Of a stretch of 64,000 nt of DNA, positions 41,370 to 49,813 are shown piece by piece. The first letter of the stretch is position 1. Every line of letters starts with the position of its first letter. The notes under the pieces are model-generated. The model was given only the letters and a program-made list of their open reading frames with translations. It searched no databases and was not told the origin of the DNA. The position numbers and the translations under genes were made by a program. The DNA comes from Streptomyces sp. NBC_00078 (GTDB taxonomy: Bacteria; Actinomycetota; Actinomycetes; Streptomycetales; Streptomycetaceae): positions 2,542,001 to 2,606,000 of the forward strand of contig NZ_JAPELX010000001.1 in assembly GCF_026343335.1 (NCBI RefSeq), given 5' to 3'.

Positions 41370-42401
41370 TTACCCTTTCTCCCGCTGCGTCGCGGCGACC
41401 GAATCAGGGGTCTTCCACAGGTGCGAGACTTCGCCGAAGTGCTCCTGCACCCAACTGTCCGAGTAGACGGTGTGCAGATAGCGGTCGCCTCCGTCCGGGA
41501 AGATCAGCACGCACACCGATCCGGCCGGGAGCCGCGGCCGCAACCGCTCGAACGCGGCCACGGTCGCCCCGGACGAGCCGCCGGCCAGGAGCGCCTCGCG
41601 CTGGCTCAGCCGGCGACAGCCGACCACGCAGTCCAGATCGGTGACATGGACGACCTCGTCGGCGGCGCCCGGCTCGAACAGCGCGGAGCGCACCGAAGCG
41701 CCATGGCCCGGGATCAGTCGCCGGGGCGGCGGGCCGGACTCGGGGTCCGTCCCGAACAGCACGCTGCCCACGGCGTCGACCGCGATCACCTTCGTGTCCA
41801 GCCCCTGCTCGCGCACGTACCTGCTGCAGCCCAGCAGGGTTCCGGTGGTGCTGGTGGCGGAGAAGAGGTAGTCCACGCGACCGTCGAGCGCCTCGACGAT
41901 CTCCCGCATCGTCCCGGTGTGGGCGCGCGGGTTCATCTCGTTGGCGTACTGGTTCGTCCAGTACGCATGCGGGATCGACTGCACCAGCTCCTTGACCCGG
42001 CGCAGCCGCACCGACAGGTACTCGCCGTCGGCGTCCGGTTCGGTCACCACCTCGACCTCGGCGTGCAGCGCCCGCAGGATCGCCAGGTTCTGCTCCGTGG
42101 TCTTGGCGTCCACGACACAGATGAAGCGGATGTCGTGGTAGCGGCAGACCTGGGCCAGGCCGACCGCGAGATTGCCCGAGCTGGATTCGACGACGACCGA
42201 GCGGCCCGGCACCAGCCGGCCGGAGCGGATCTCGTCCATCAGCATGGTGACCGCGGGGCGGTCCTTGATGCTGCCGCCCGGATTGAACCGCTCCATCTTG
42301 GCGAAGATCCGTCCGTCGAATCCCGGACGTAACCGCTCCAGTTCGATCAGTGGGGTGCTGCCGACGGCGGAAAGGATGCCGGTGAGTCCATGTTCTGCCA
42401 C
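41370..42401 (-). CDS. sbnA: SbnA-like PLP enzyme (diaminopropionate biosynthesis)
   Basis: The 343-residue protein is a cysteine-synthase-fold PLP enzyme. The PLP lysine is in RFNPGGSIKDRPAV near residue 46, and the asparagine loop is VVESSSGNLAVGLA. The phosphate-binding turn is SATSTTGTLLGCSRYV, and the C-terminal serine is in LLAGGSSGATVAA. The segment NQYANEMNPRAHTGTM, with YANEMNP in place of the Q-F-x-NPAN of cysteine synthases, is characteristic of SbnA-type enzymes. It couples O-phosphoserine and glutamate to the intermediate used by SbnB. It begins 60 bp after the KAS III stop. Confidence 0.9.
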   Translation of the reverse strand: MAEHGLTGILSAVGSTPLIELERLRPGFDGRIFAKMERFNPGGSIKDRPAVTMLMDEIRSGRLVPGRSVVVESSSGNLAVGLAQVCRYHDIRFICVVDAKTTEQNLAILRALHAEVEVVTEPDADGEYLSVRLRRVKELVQSIPHAYWTNQYANEMNPRAHTGTMREIVEALDGRVDYLFSATSTTGTLLGCSRYVREQGLDTKVIAVDAVGSVLFGTDPESGPPPRRLIPGHGASVRSALFEPGAADEVVHVTDLDCVVGCRRLSQREALLAGGSSGATVAAFERLRPRLPAGSVCVLIFPDGGDRYLHTVYSDSWVQEHFGEVSHLWKTPDSVAATQREKG

Positions 42402-42461
42402 AACTCGATCCTTCGCGTCGGCCCTATAGCACCCCTATACGTGCCGCCCCGGGCATGGGTC

Positions 42462-43445
42462 CTAGGGCAGTGTGGCGAGCAGGCCGGCATAGCTCAGACC
42501 CGCGCCGAAACCGAGCAGCAGCGCGAGGTCGCCTCGTTTGACCTGTCCCGACGAGCGCATCCGCTCCATTGCCAGCGGAATCGACGCCGCCGAGGTGTTG
42601 CCCTGCTCGACGATGTCGCGGGCGACGGCGCCGCCGAAGCCCGCGCTCTGTGCCACGGCGTCGATGATCCTGAGGTTGGCCTGATGCGGAACGAAGGCAT
42701 CGATCCCGCCCGGTGTCAGGCCGGCGCCCTGAAGGATCTGCCCCACCACGCCGGGCAGTTCGGTCAGCGCCCAGCGGAACACGGTCGGACCCTGCATCCG
42801 GATGACGGGGCCCCGGTCCGGCAGCTCCGGGCGACAGCGGACGGTGATCGCCTCGGCCAGGCTCGGCTGCCCGCCCGTCACCGCGGGACCGATCTGAGAA
42901 CGACGGCTCGCGGCGACGAGTACGGCGCCCGCGCCGTCGGAGAAGATGAAGGCCGTGCTCCGGTCGGTGGGATCGAGCAGGTCCGACATCCGCTCGACGC
43001 CGATCACCAGGGCGGTTCTGGCGCCGCCCGTGGTCACCGCGTCGGCGGCCAGACGCAGCGCCACGGCGAATCCGGAGCAGGCGGCGCTCACTTGGACGGC
43101 AGGCGCGCGCACGCCCATCCGCGCCGCTACCACCGAGGGCAGGTCCACCGGATCGTCGCTCACCTGCGACATGGTCGCGATGATGACCCGATCCACTTCC
43201 GCGGGACTCGCGCCGGCGTCGGCCAGCGCCTTCTCCCCTGCCGTGGCGGCCATCTCCGCCAGGGTCTCGTCAGCCTGCGCGAAACGGCGCGTACTGATTC
43301 CGGTGCGGCGCTGTATCCATTCCGGGGTGGAGTCCAGCACCCGGCAGATCTCGTCGTTGTCGACCACGCGCCGCGGACGGAACGTCCCGAGGCCCACCAT
43401 CGCCGCACCGCTCATACCCGCACCGCTCATACCCGCACCGCTCAT
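42462..43445 (-). CDS. 3-oxoacyl-ACP synthase III (KAS III) family enzyme
   Basis: The 327-residue protein has the complete KAS III triad: Cys in QVSAACSGFAVAL, His in FVPHQANLRIID and Asn in VEQGNTSAASIPLAM. A typical start (GTFRPRRVVDNDEICRVLDSTPEWIQRRTGI) and the GFGAGLSYAG end are present. It could start an acyl chain for an N-terminal lipid, or transfer an acyl group between carriers as CerJ-like members do. The start at 43445 overlaps the hydroxylase stop in ATGA. The N-terminus repeats MSGAG three times through a 15-bp tandem repeat, giving four in-frame ATGs (43445, 43430, 43415, 43400). Confidence 0.9.
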   Translation of the reverse strand: MSGAGMSGAGMSGAAMVGLGTFRPRRVVDNDEICRVLDSTPEWIQRRTGISTRRFAQADETLAEMAATAGEKALADAGASPAEVDRVIIATMSQVSDDPVDLPSVVAARMGVRAPAVQVSAACSGFAVALRLAADAVTTGGARTALVIGVERMSDLLDPTDRSTAFIFSDGAGAVLVAASRRSQIGPAVTGGQPSLAEAITVRCRPELPDRGPVIRMQGPTVFRWALTELPGVVGQILQGAGLTPGGIDAFVPHQANLRIIDAVAQSAGFGGAVARDIVEQGNTSAASIPLAMERMRSSGQVKRGDLALLLGFGAGLSYAGLLATLP

Positions 43446-44416
43446 GCCAGCACCGCTGATCCGCCCGGCCGGTGTCCCCGGGTGCGGCGTGCGTCGAGAT
43501 GGACGAACGTGCGATGCAGCCAGCGGTCCCGGCCGTCGTAGCGTGGGGTGAAGGCGGTACGACCGTGGATCGAGATCCTGTTGTCCACGAACGCGAGTTC
43601 GCCCGCGGCCAGCGTCAGCTGCGTGGAAACGCCCACGAACGCATCGCGCAGGAGTTCCAGTGCCTGCTTCGCCTCGTCGTCCAGGGCGACGGTGGCGTTG
43701 AAGTCCACTCGCACATCGGGATCCTCCGGTGCTCCCGCGAGCACGGCGTGCGCCGCACCGGCGTCGCCCTGCTGGAACGACGGCGGCGGGTCCGTGACGA
43801 AACGCGGACCGTGCAGCACCTGCCGGGCCGCCTGGGGAAGATGGGTCAGGGCTCGTCGGATCGAGGAGACCACCGTGCCGGCCTGGCCGTCGTGGTCGCT
43901 GCGCAGGCACAACAGCCCTACGTAGTCGGGACGATGCGGGTGGAAGGCGTTCTCCACGTGCATCTCCAGCGACACCGAGCCGGCATTGCTCTGGCTGCCC
44001 TCCCGGCCGGGTACCGGCACGACGTTCTGCACGAGCGCGCCGCCCTTCTCCGCCCGATACGCGGCGAGTTCGCCCAGGCACGACGTGAGCAGCGCGATGA
44101 TCGCCGCGGGCGCGGTGGGGGTGCGTACGACCGACTCCGCCGCCGTCGGAGTGGGCGGCAGGGCCGACTCGTCGACCGGCAGATTGCGGACGATCAGCAG
44201 GCCGTCGACGCCTGGATCGTGCCGGTAGTGGCGCACCGCTTCGCGCAGCCGAACCGGCAGGCGCACGGAGAACTCTCTCGCGCGCGCGACCCAGGCGTCC
44301 TCGTCAATTCTCGGCAGTTCCTCTCCGACCAGATCCGCGCCGACCGCGGCCACCGCGGCACGCTCGGACGTGGTCAGGGTGATGTCACCGGTGTCGGCGC
44401 TCCCTGTGCGGCCCAT
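43442..44416 (-). CDS. Fe(II)/2-oxoglutarate amino-acid beta-hydroxylase (VioC/AsnO-like)
   Basis: The 324-residue protein belongs to the clavaminate-synthase-like family. The metal motif HxE is in VSLEMHVENAFHPHRPDYVGLLCLR, the form shared by AsnO, VioC and OrfP. The distal His and the 2-oxoglutarate Arg are in NRISIHGRTAFTPRYDGRDRWLHRTFV. Characterised members hydroxylate the C3 of free L-Asn, L-Arg or enduracididine-type residues. An Asn-type adenylation pocket in module 3 of the adjacent NRPS suggests 3-hydroxyasparagine. ATG 44416 has GGAG 7 nt upstream and is preferred over 44434. It is the first gene of the leftward block after the regulator. Confidence 0.9.
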   Translation of the reverse strand: MGRTGSADTGDITLTTSERAAVAAVGADLVGEELPRIDEDAWVARAREFSVRLPVRLREAVRHYRHDPGVDGLLIVRNLPVDESALPPTPTAAESVVRTPTAPAAIIALLTSCLGELAAYRAEKGGALVQNVVPVPGREGSQSNAGSVSLEMHVENAFHPHRPDYVGLLCLRSDHDGQAGTVVSSIRRALTHLPQAARQVLHGPRFVTDPPPSFQQGDAGAAHAVLAGAPEDPDVRVDFNATVALDDEAKQALELLRDAFVGVSTQLTLAAGELAFVDNRISIHGRTAFTPRYDGRDRWLHRTFVHLDARRTRGHRPGGSAVLA

Positions 44417-44509
44417 GATGATGCTCCGTTCCATCTCGAACAGGGCGCCCAGGATGGAGGAGCGGGCAATATTTGATCGATACTTCCTACGTGCACAGGG
44501 CGTCGGGGC

Positions 44510-45391
44510 TCACGGGCCAGGCGTCTCCTCCAGGGCGAGGTCCTCCAGCACGCTCTGCTGCCCCAGCAGGAAGCACAGCTCCGACCGGGAACTGGCGCCC
44601 AGCTCGTTCTTGATCCGCCGCAGGTGGTTCTGGACCGCCCGTGGCTTCAGTCCGACGCGCCGGCCGATCTGCTCGTCGGTCTTGCCCTCGATGACCAGGC
44701 GCTTGACCGCCTCCTGGACCTCGGCGCCGACCAGGTTCGCCGTCTCGGCGAGCGGGGCGGACTCGAAGATGATCGCCCGGCTCCAGAAGCGGTCGAACAG
44801 GTCCCCTGCGAACCGCGCCACAGCGGGGTCGGTGAACATCGCCGCCTCGGTGCGCTCGGAGTTGGTGGGCACGATCACCACATGGTGGTCGACGACGATG
44901 AGCCGGTCGAAGAACTCGTCGAGGGTGCGCACCTGGGCACCGTGCTCGGTCGTCGCACGGACGTAGTCCTTCGTGGGCTGGTCGTAGCGCGCGGGATGCT
45001 GGTACAGGGTCCGGGTGGTCACACCGCGCTCAAGGCAGTCCAGGTGCGTGGGAAGCGCCTTGGCCAGAGTTGACTTGGATCGGGCGCCGCCGGGCTGGGC
45101 GAGCAGTACCTCTTCGCGCGAGGATTCGAGGGTGAAGCGGATGGTATCGTTGATCTTCTTCATACCGGAGATCAAGCACGTGGACCTGCCGGTGGGCTCC
45201 GCCCCCGCCTTCGGTTCGTACTCCGGCAGTGACGGTGTGGCGCCGCGACCCAGCACATCACCCAACTCGCCCAGCAGGTCGCGCAGATCATTCTCCACCC
45301 TGCGCGCACGTGCCAGCAGACGTCCTCCAGCGGGATCCGAGCCACCAGGTCCAGTGGAGTGAGTGGCTCTTAACTGATCGGAAACCGCCAT
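44510..45391 (-). CDS. LuxR-type transcriptional regulator with TTA codon
   Basis: The 293-residue protein ends in a LuxR/GerE helix-turn-helix: EVQEAVKRLVIEGKTDEQIGRRVGLKPRAVQNHLRRIKNELGASSRSEL. The N-terminal part (residues about 75-210) has LESSREEVLLAQPGG, HLDCLERGVTTRTLYQHPARYD and FFDRLIVVDHHVVIVPTN, a TrmB-like sensor-like layout common in Streptomyces pathway regulators. Codon 7 is TTA (45371-45373 on the plus strand reads TAA), so expression should need the bldA leucyl tRNA. GGGGAGG lies 5 nt before the ATG at 45391. Position inside the NRPS cluster makes it the likely pathway-specific regulator. Confidence 0.92.
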   Translation of the reverse strand: MAVSDQLRATHSTGPGGSDPAGGRLLARARRVENDLRDLLGELGDVLGRGATPSLPEYEPKAGAEPTGRSTCLISGMKKINDTIRFTLESSREEVLLAQPGGARSKSTLAKALPTHLDCLERGVTTRTLYQHPARYDQPTKDYVRATTEHGAQVRTLDEFFDRLIVVDHHVVIVPTNSERTEAAMFTDPAVARFAGDLFDRFWSRAIIFESAPLAETANLVGAEVQEAVKRLVIEGKTDEQIGRRVGLKPRAVQNHLRRIKNELGASSRSELCFLLGQQSVLEDLALEETPGP

Positions 45392-46115
45392 GAATCCTCC
45401 CCGTGTCATCTGGCATGTTGCGGCGATGCTACTTGACGCTATGGATCATGTGTACGAAGCATGTCGACGGCCCTGAGGGAGATATTTGCCCCAGCGGGAG
45501 TGTTGCTCGGGGCACTGCATGGCGAGTCGTGTGGGACATGTGGGACAGATGCGCTTGAGGCCAACACAGGCAGCGCACGCGGCCATTGATTCCGTTTAGG
45601 CCATGAGAGGCACGGCGACACTGCGCCAGACGGTACTACTGAAACAGGACACGGCACCGCCCATATTCCACGGCCTCCACGACGCGGCGCAGGTCGTGCA
45701 CGGGCGCGGGCGGCCGATGCCCAGGGGGAGGCGGCGCAACGGGCACTTCACCGGCTGGCCGAAAGAGGGCAACTTCGGCCCTGCACAACGGCTTTCTGGC
45801 GTGCCGGCCCGGGAATCGACGCCGTGGTCGTCCGACGCGCCCCTGGCCAGGACCACCCGCGCCACTCCGGCGCCATATTCCGGATCGCGATGATCGGCCT
45901 CATCGAGCCGACGGTCACCCGCGAACCCACCCCGGACCGGCGCGACACCCGAGCCTCGAACCGAGCGACGTCACCGTGACGCTCTGTGAGTGTTTTTTTG
46001 ACCGACATTTTGGGTGCCGATCCGAGGCGCCGCCGTGAACAAGGCCGGTTCGGTCCTCTCGGTCCTCTCGGTCCGCTCCCGTGAACGCGGGTGTGTACCT
46101 GGGCGAAACGACCGC
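45392..46115. other. Intergenic region, no convincing gene
   Basis: The 724 bp between the LuxR gene and the thioesterase gene are less GC-rich than their surroundings. Short open frames exist on both strands, but none has a ribosome site or family resemblance. It contains a TGTGGGACA direct repeat near 45529-45547 and a short CTCTCGGTC repeat near 46055-46070. It probably holds the regulator's promoter and the end of the NRPS transcript. Confidence 0.6.
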
Positions 46116-46895
46116 TCAGATCAGGGGTTCGCTTCGGGCCACCGTGAGTTCACGCAGCAGGAACCCGAGCACCTCGTCACGCTGTTCGCCGAGATAGAAA
46201 TGGGCGCCGGGGAAACGCCGGACACGAAACGGCCCGGTCGTCGTGCGCGCCCAGGCCAGCAGTTCCTTGGCGCCGACGCGGGGATCGTCGAGGCCGCCGA
46301 TGGCGGACACCGGTATCTCCAGCGGGGTGCGCCGCTCGCAGACATAGCTGTCACACAGCCGGTAGTCGGCTCGGATCGTCGGGGCCAGCAGCTCCAACAG
46401 GGCGGAGTCGGTCAGGACTTCGGCCCGGGTGCCGCCCAACGACGCCAGATGGTCGCGCAGTTGGTCGTCGGACATCAGATGCACCGCGGGACTCTCCCTC
46501 AGGAGATGCGGCGCCGGATACCCGGACACGACGAGCGAGGACGGCGCGCGCCCCGCCTCGGCCAGCACACAGGCAAGTTCGAACGCGATCAGGGCCCCCA
46601 TGCTGTGGCCGAACAGCACGAACGGATCGTCCTGCGCATGCTCGATCAGCGCCTGGGCCGCCTCTGCCGCGACCGCCTGCACCGAGTCGGCCACGGGTTC
46701 GCCGAACCGCCCCTCACGTCCGGGCAGTTGTACGGGCACCACGCGGGTCGCGGGAGCCAGCTCGGCGATCCACTCCCGGTAGGCCGACGCCGCGCCGCCC
46801 GCATGCGGCACGGCGTACAGTCGCGGTCCCGAACCCGGGCCGTCGCCGTAGGGAAACCACTTCTTCAGCAGGCGCTCCGCCGCGCTCTGCGTCAT
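46116..46895 (-). CDS. Type II thioesterase
   Basis: The 259-residue alpha/beta-hydrolase is a stand-alone editing thioesterase of the NRPS/PKS type. Marks are LYAVPHAGGAASAYREW (oxyanion region), VQLPGREGRF, VLFGHSMGALIAFELACVL (nucleophile Ser) and the catalytic His in RFPGAHFYLGEQ; the Asp is in AIGGLDDPRV. It removes wrong or stalled acyl groups from carrier domains. The ATG at 46895 follows CGGGGTGAGG. It is 13 bp after the M20 hydrolase gene. Confidence 0.95.
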   Translation of the reverse strand: MTQSAAERLLKKWFPYGDGPGSGPRLYAVPHAGGAASAYREWIAELAPATRVVPVQLPGREGRFGEPVADSVQAVAAEAAQALIEHAQDDPFVLFGHSMGALIAFELACVLAEAGRAPSSLVVSGYPAPHLLRESPAVHLMSDDQLRDHLASLGGTRAEVLTDSALLELLAPTIRADYRLCDSYVCERRTPLEIPVSAIGGLDDPRVGAKELLAWARTTTGPFRVRRFPGAHFYLGEQRDEVLGFLLRELTVARSEPLI

Positions 46896-46908
46896 GTCCT
46901 CACCCCGA

Positions 46909-48063
46909 TCACAGACCTTGGCCGGTACCCGGCTCACGGGCGACGACTGATTCGAGCAACGCCTGGGCACCGCGCACCAGTTGCGGAGCCGGTGTGTCCT
47001 CCTTCGGGTTGTGGCTCACCCCCGCAGCGCTGGGTACGAAGATCATCGCCGTCGGCACCCGGGCGGCCAGCACGCTGGCGTCATGTCCCGCGTAGCTGAA
47101 CAGCCGTGACCTCGTCCCGCCCGCACGGCCGCAGCCTCGTTCCAGAACCTCGCACAGCCGCGCGTCGAAGGTCGTCACCGGCTTCGCCGAGATGCGGACC
47201 ACGTCGCAGGTGCACCCCTCCGCCGCGGCCGCCTCGTCCGCCGCGGCCCTGAGCGCGAGGGCCACTTCACCCAGTGCGCGCTCGGAGCCGGACCGCCACT
47301 CGACCACCAGCCTGGCCTCACCGGGGATGACGTTGGGAGCGCCGGGGAGGAACTCGATGAAGCCGACGGTGACCACCATCGCCGGATCGGTCGCCGAAGC
47401 GATCCGGCGCACTCGTGTCGCCAGGCCGGCCGCCGCCATCCCGGCGTCGGCCCGCTGCCCCATCGGCGTGGTGCCCGCGTGGTTGGCCGACCCGGTCATC
47501 GTGACCGCGTAGCGGTCGATGCCGACGATGCCCTCGACCACCGCCAGATCCAGCTCGGCGTCCTCCATCCGCGGTCCCTGCTCGATGTGCAGTTCGATGA
47601 ACGCCTCGACATCGGCGATGGCCGCCGACCGGGCGAACGCCGTCGAGCCGATCAGCCCGCCGGGTGAGTCCGGCCGCGCGCCCTCCTCGTCGAAGAACCC
47701 CGCCACCCTCAGGCTGCGCGCCGCAGGATGGCGGTTCTCGTGCAGCGTGCGCAGCACCTCGAGCGCGGCGATCACGCCATAGGCGCCGTCGAGTCGTCCT
47801 CCTGCCGGAACCGTGTCGGTATGGGATCCGGTCAGCAGATACCGGTCCTCGCCGTCGGGTACGGCGGCGAAGACATTGCCGATCTCGTCCGTCGAACCCG
47901 TCAGACCCGCCTCGCGGATGCGTCCGAGCAGCCAGGCCCGCCCTTGCAGGTCGGCTGCGGATCCCGCGATCCGGTCGACGCCCCCGTCCGGGCGTTCGCC
48001 GAACTTCGCGAAGCCGGCGATGTCGTCGAGGAGACGTTCGGCGGAGATTCTCGGTGTCGTCAT
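46909..48063 (-). CDS. M20-family N-carbamoyl-amino-acid / allantoate amidohydrolase-like enzyme
   Basis: The 384-residue zinc hydrolase resembles HyuC and allantoate amidohydrolase. Metal ligands are His in LLTGSHTDTVPAGGRLDGAYG (H-x-D, with the GRLDGAYGV signature), Glu-Glu in FFDEEGAR, His in FIELHIEQGPRME and the distal His in GVSHNPKE. The dimerisation motif GSANHAGTTPMGQRADA is also present. The family cleaves ureido groups: N-carbamoyl-L-amino acids or allantoate to amine, CO2 and ammonia. In a cluster that also has a carbamoyltransferase, this suggests reversible ureido chemistry, for example removal of a carbamoyl protecting group. GAGGGGGA precedes the ATG. Confidence 0.9.
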   Translation of the reverse strand: MTTPRISAERLLDDIAGFAKFGERPDGGVDRIAGSAADLQGRAWLLGRIREAGLTGSTDEIGNVFAAVPDGEDRYLLTGSHTDTVPAGGRLDGAYGVIAALEVLRTLHENRHPAARSLRVAGFFDEEGARPDSPGGLIGSTAFARSAAIADVEAFIELHIEQGPRMEDAELDLAVVEGIVGIDRYAVTMTGSANHAGTTPMGQRADAGMAAAGLATRVRRIASATDPAMVVTVGFIEFLPGAPNVIPGEARLVVEWRSGSERALGEVALALRAAADEAAAAEGCTCDVVRISAKPVTTFDARLCEVLERGCGRAGGTRSRLFSYAGHDASVLAARVPTAMIFVPSAAGVSHNPKEDTPAPQLVRGAQALLESVVAREPGTGQGL

Positions 48064-48077
48064 GGTGATCGTCCCCC

Positions 48078-49460
48078 TCACCCGACGCCGATCGCCAGCA
48101 GCGCCTGGCGTTCCGGCTCGCTGAGAATCGACACCCGGCCGACCTGCTGGTCCGGGTCGTCGGTCGCGACCTCCACGAACCGGATGAACCGATCGGCGAA
48201 GCGCTCCACCCACGCGCGGTCGAACAACGCGACGTCGTACTTGAAGAAGGCCCGGATCGACGTGCTGCTCTGCACGATCTCCAGCATCACGTCGCACTGG
48301 CCCTCCTGTTGCGGGACGTCGAACGCCCGCACCCGCAGCGGCCCCGCCGTGTGCTCCCGTCCGCCCTGCTCCCCCGCGGCCAGCACGTCGGAGAGGGGAC
48401 GGAGCCGATTGGCCGTCACCATGGTCACCGCGACCTGGGTGAGCGGCGGCCGGGAGGGGTCGTGCGGCAGCCCCAGCGCCTTCGGCAGCAGGGCGAACGG
48501 GTAGCCGACATGGGAGAGGCCCTGCTTCACCTGGCTGTCCACTGCGCGGAACAGATCGTCGAAGGTCGTGTCCCGGTCGAGAGCCGCGCGCAGCACCAGG
48601 GAGTTGGCGAAGGAGCCCGCCACCTCACGCATGTCGCGCGTCAGCCGCGTGGTGGTCGGCCAGCCCGTCAGGAAGTCGCTTTGACCGCTGTGCCGATGCA
48701 CCACCGCCTGGAACACCCCGGTGAGGAAGACGAACGGCGTGAAGCCACGCCCGAACGCGCTCTCGCGCAGCCGTCCGGTGAGCTGGTCGGGGAGCCTGAC
48801 CTCCACGGTGTCGCCCTGCAGGCGCGAACGCGCCGGGCGGGGGCGGTCCGTCGGCAGGTCGACCACGGTCGGGGCGCCGGCGCAGATCTCCCGCCAGTAC
48901 TGTTCGTGCTCCGCGAAGCCCGGACCTCGTAACAGCGCCTGTTCCGCGGCGACATGGTCGTCCCAGGTGGCGGGCAACGGCTCCCAGTCCGGATCGCCGC
49001 CCTGCGCGCAGGCGTCGATCAGATCGCGCATGACGATTCCCTGGGAACTCGCGTCGGTGGCGACGTGATGCGCGGTCACGGCCAGTACGCCGTCGAGGGG
49101 GGTGCGCCGGAAGAACGCCACCCGGAACGCGGACTCGGCGAGCCGCAACGGCTGCGCCGTACTGCGGTGGACCAGCTCATGGAGCTGGTCCTCGCCGATG
49201 TCCGCCGGCGTCTCGTGCAACTCCAGGCGGACCGAGTCGGCGTCGTGCACCACGCGGCGCACCCCGCCGTCGGTCTCGACGAATGCGGAGCGCATCATGT
49301 CGTGCCGTTGCGCGGTGGCCCGGAGCGCGGCCCGCAGTACGTCCGGGTCGAGCTCGCCGACGATACGCGCGGCCACCACCACGTTGTACGCCGGGCTCTC
49401 CGGCGCCATGCGATGGATCAGCCACAAGGCTTCCTGCCCGACCGAAAGCAGCCGTGTCAT
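48078..49460 (-). CDS. Free-standing condensation-domain protein
   Basis: The 460-residue protein is a single NRPS condensation domain. It has LLSVGQEALWLIHRMAPESPAYNVV (C1 motif), RHDMMRSAFVE (C2), VTAHHVATDASSQGIVMRDL (C3, HHxxxDA in place of HHxxxDG), SRTRL-type DRTRL-like substrate edge and MREVAGSFANSLVLRAAL (C5). The second His and the Asp are retained, so condensation activity is plausible. Start ATG 49460 overlaps the stop of the preceding free PCP gene in ATGA, indicating that the two work as a pair. It may join the PCP-borne unit to the main assembly line or transfer a starter acyl group. Confidence 0.92.
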   Translation of the reverse strand: MTRLLSVGQEALWLIHRMAPESPAYNVVVAARIVGELDPDVLRAALRATAQRHDMMRSAFVETDGGVRRVVHDADSVRLELHETPADIGEDQLHELVHRSTAQPLRLAESAFRVAFFRRTPLDGVLAVTAHHVATDASSQGIVMRDLIDACAQGGDPDWEPLPATWDDHVAAEQALLRGPGFAEHEQYWREICAGAPTVVDLPTDRPRPARSRLQGDTVEVRLPDQLTGRLRESAFGRGFTPFVFLTGVFQAVVHRHSGQSDFLTGWPTTTRLTRDMREVAGSFANSLVLRAALDRDTTFDDLFRAVDSQVKQGLSHVGYPFALLPKALGLPHDPSRPPLTQVAVTMVTANRLRPLSDVLAAGEQGGREHTAGPLRVRAFDVPQQEGQCDVMLEIVQSSTSIRAFFKYDVALFDRAWVERFADRFIRFVEVATDDPDQQVGRVSILSEPERQALLAIGVG

Positions 49461-49729
49461 CGCGATTCCGCGACGTCCTCGGCCAGCCGCCCGGCCAGCG
49501 ATGCGGCCGTCGGATGGTCCCAGATCATGGCCGCGTCAACCACCACGCCGAGCTCGTCCTCGATGTCGCCGCACATGGTCAGCACATAGATCGAGTCGAG
49601 TCCGAGTTCGGTGAGTTTCCGGTCCGGATCGATCCGCTCGATCGGGAGGTCTACGTAGAAGGCGATTCGCTCGGTCAGCCACCGGCGGATCTCGTCTGTG
49701 GTCGGCGCCGTGCCAGTCTCACTGATCAT
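49457..49729 (-). CDS. Free-standing peptidyl/acyl carrier protein
   Basis: The 90-residue carrier protein has the phosphopantetheine site LTELGLDSIYVLTM with the Ser of LDS, followed by EDELGVVVDAAMIWDHPTAASLAGRLA, as in stand-alone carriers. It overlaps the free condensation-domain gene by 4 bp. The presence of a KAS III in the same cluster allows an acyl-carrier role; the DSI context fits either ACP or PCP. The N-terminal EIRRWLTERIAFYVDL is the first helix. Confidence 0.92.
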   Translation of the reverse strand: MISETGTAPTTDEIRRWLTERIAFYVDLPIERIDPDRKLTELGLDSIYVLTMCGDIEDELGVVVDAAMIWDHPTAASLAGRLAEDVAESR

Positions 49730-49813
49730 CGCCCCAGCGTCACAGGACCGTCTATACAGGAGCTATCGGCGGGGAGGCCGGGTACCGGAACCTCGGCGTC
49801 CCCGCCGTCCGGC

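Noticed and set aside
40363..42401. SbnA/SbnB pair as part of a staphyloferrin-like siderophore cluster
   Set aside because: No IucA/IucC-type synthetases are present; the surrounding NRPS, hydroxylase and carbamoyltransferase point to a peptide antibiotic-type pathway.
45603..45893. Short plus-strand frame in the gap before the thioesterase gene
   Set aside because: No ribosome site, no recognisable family and competing frames on both strands of similar quality.
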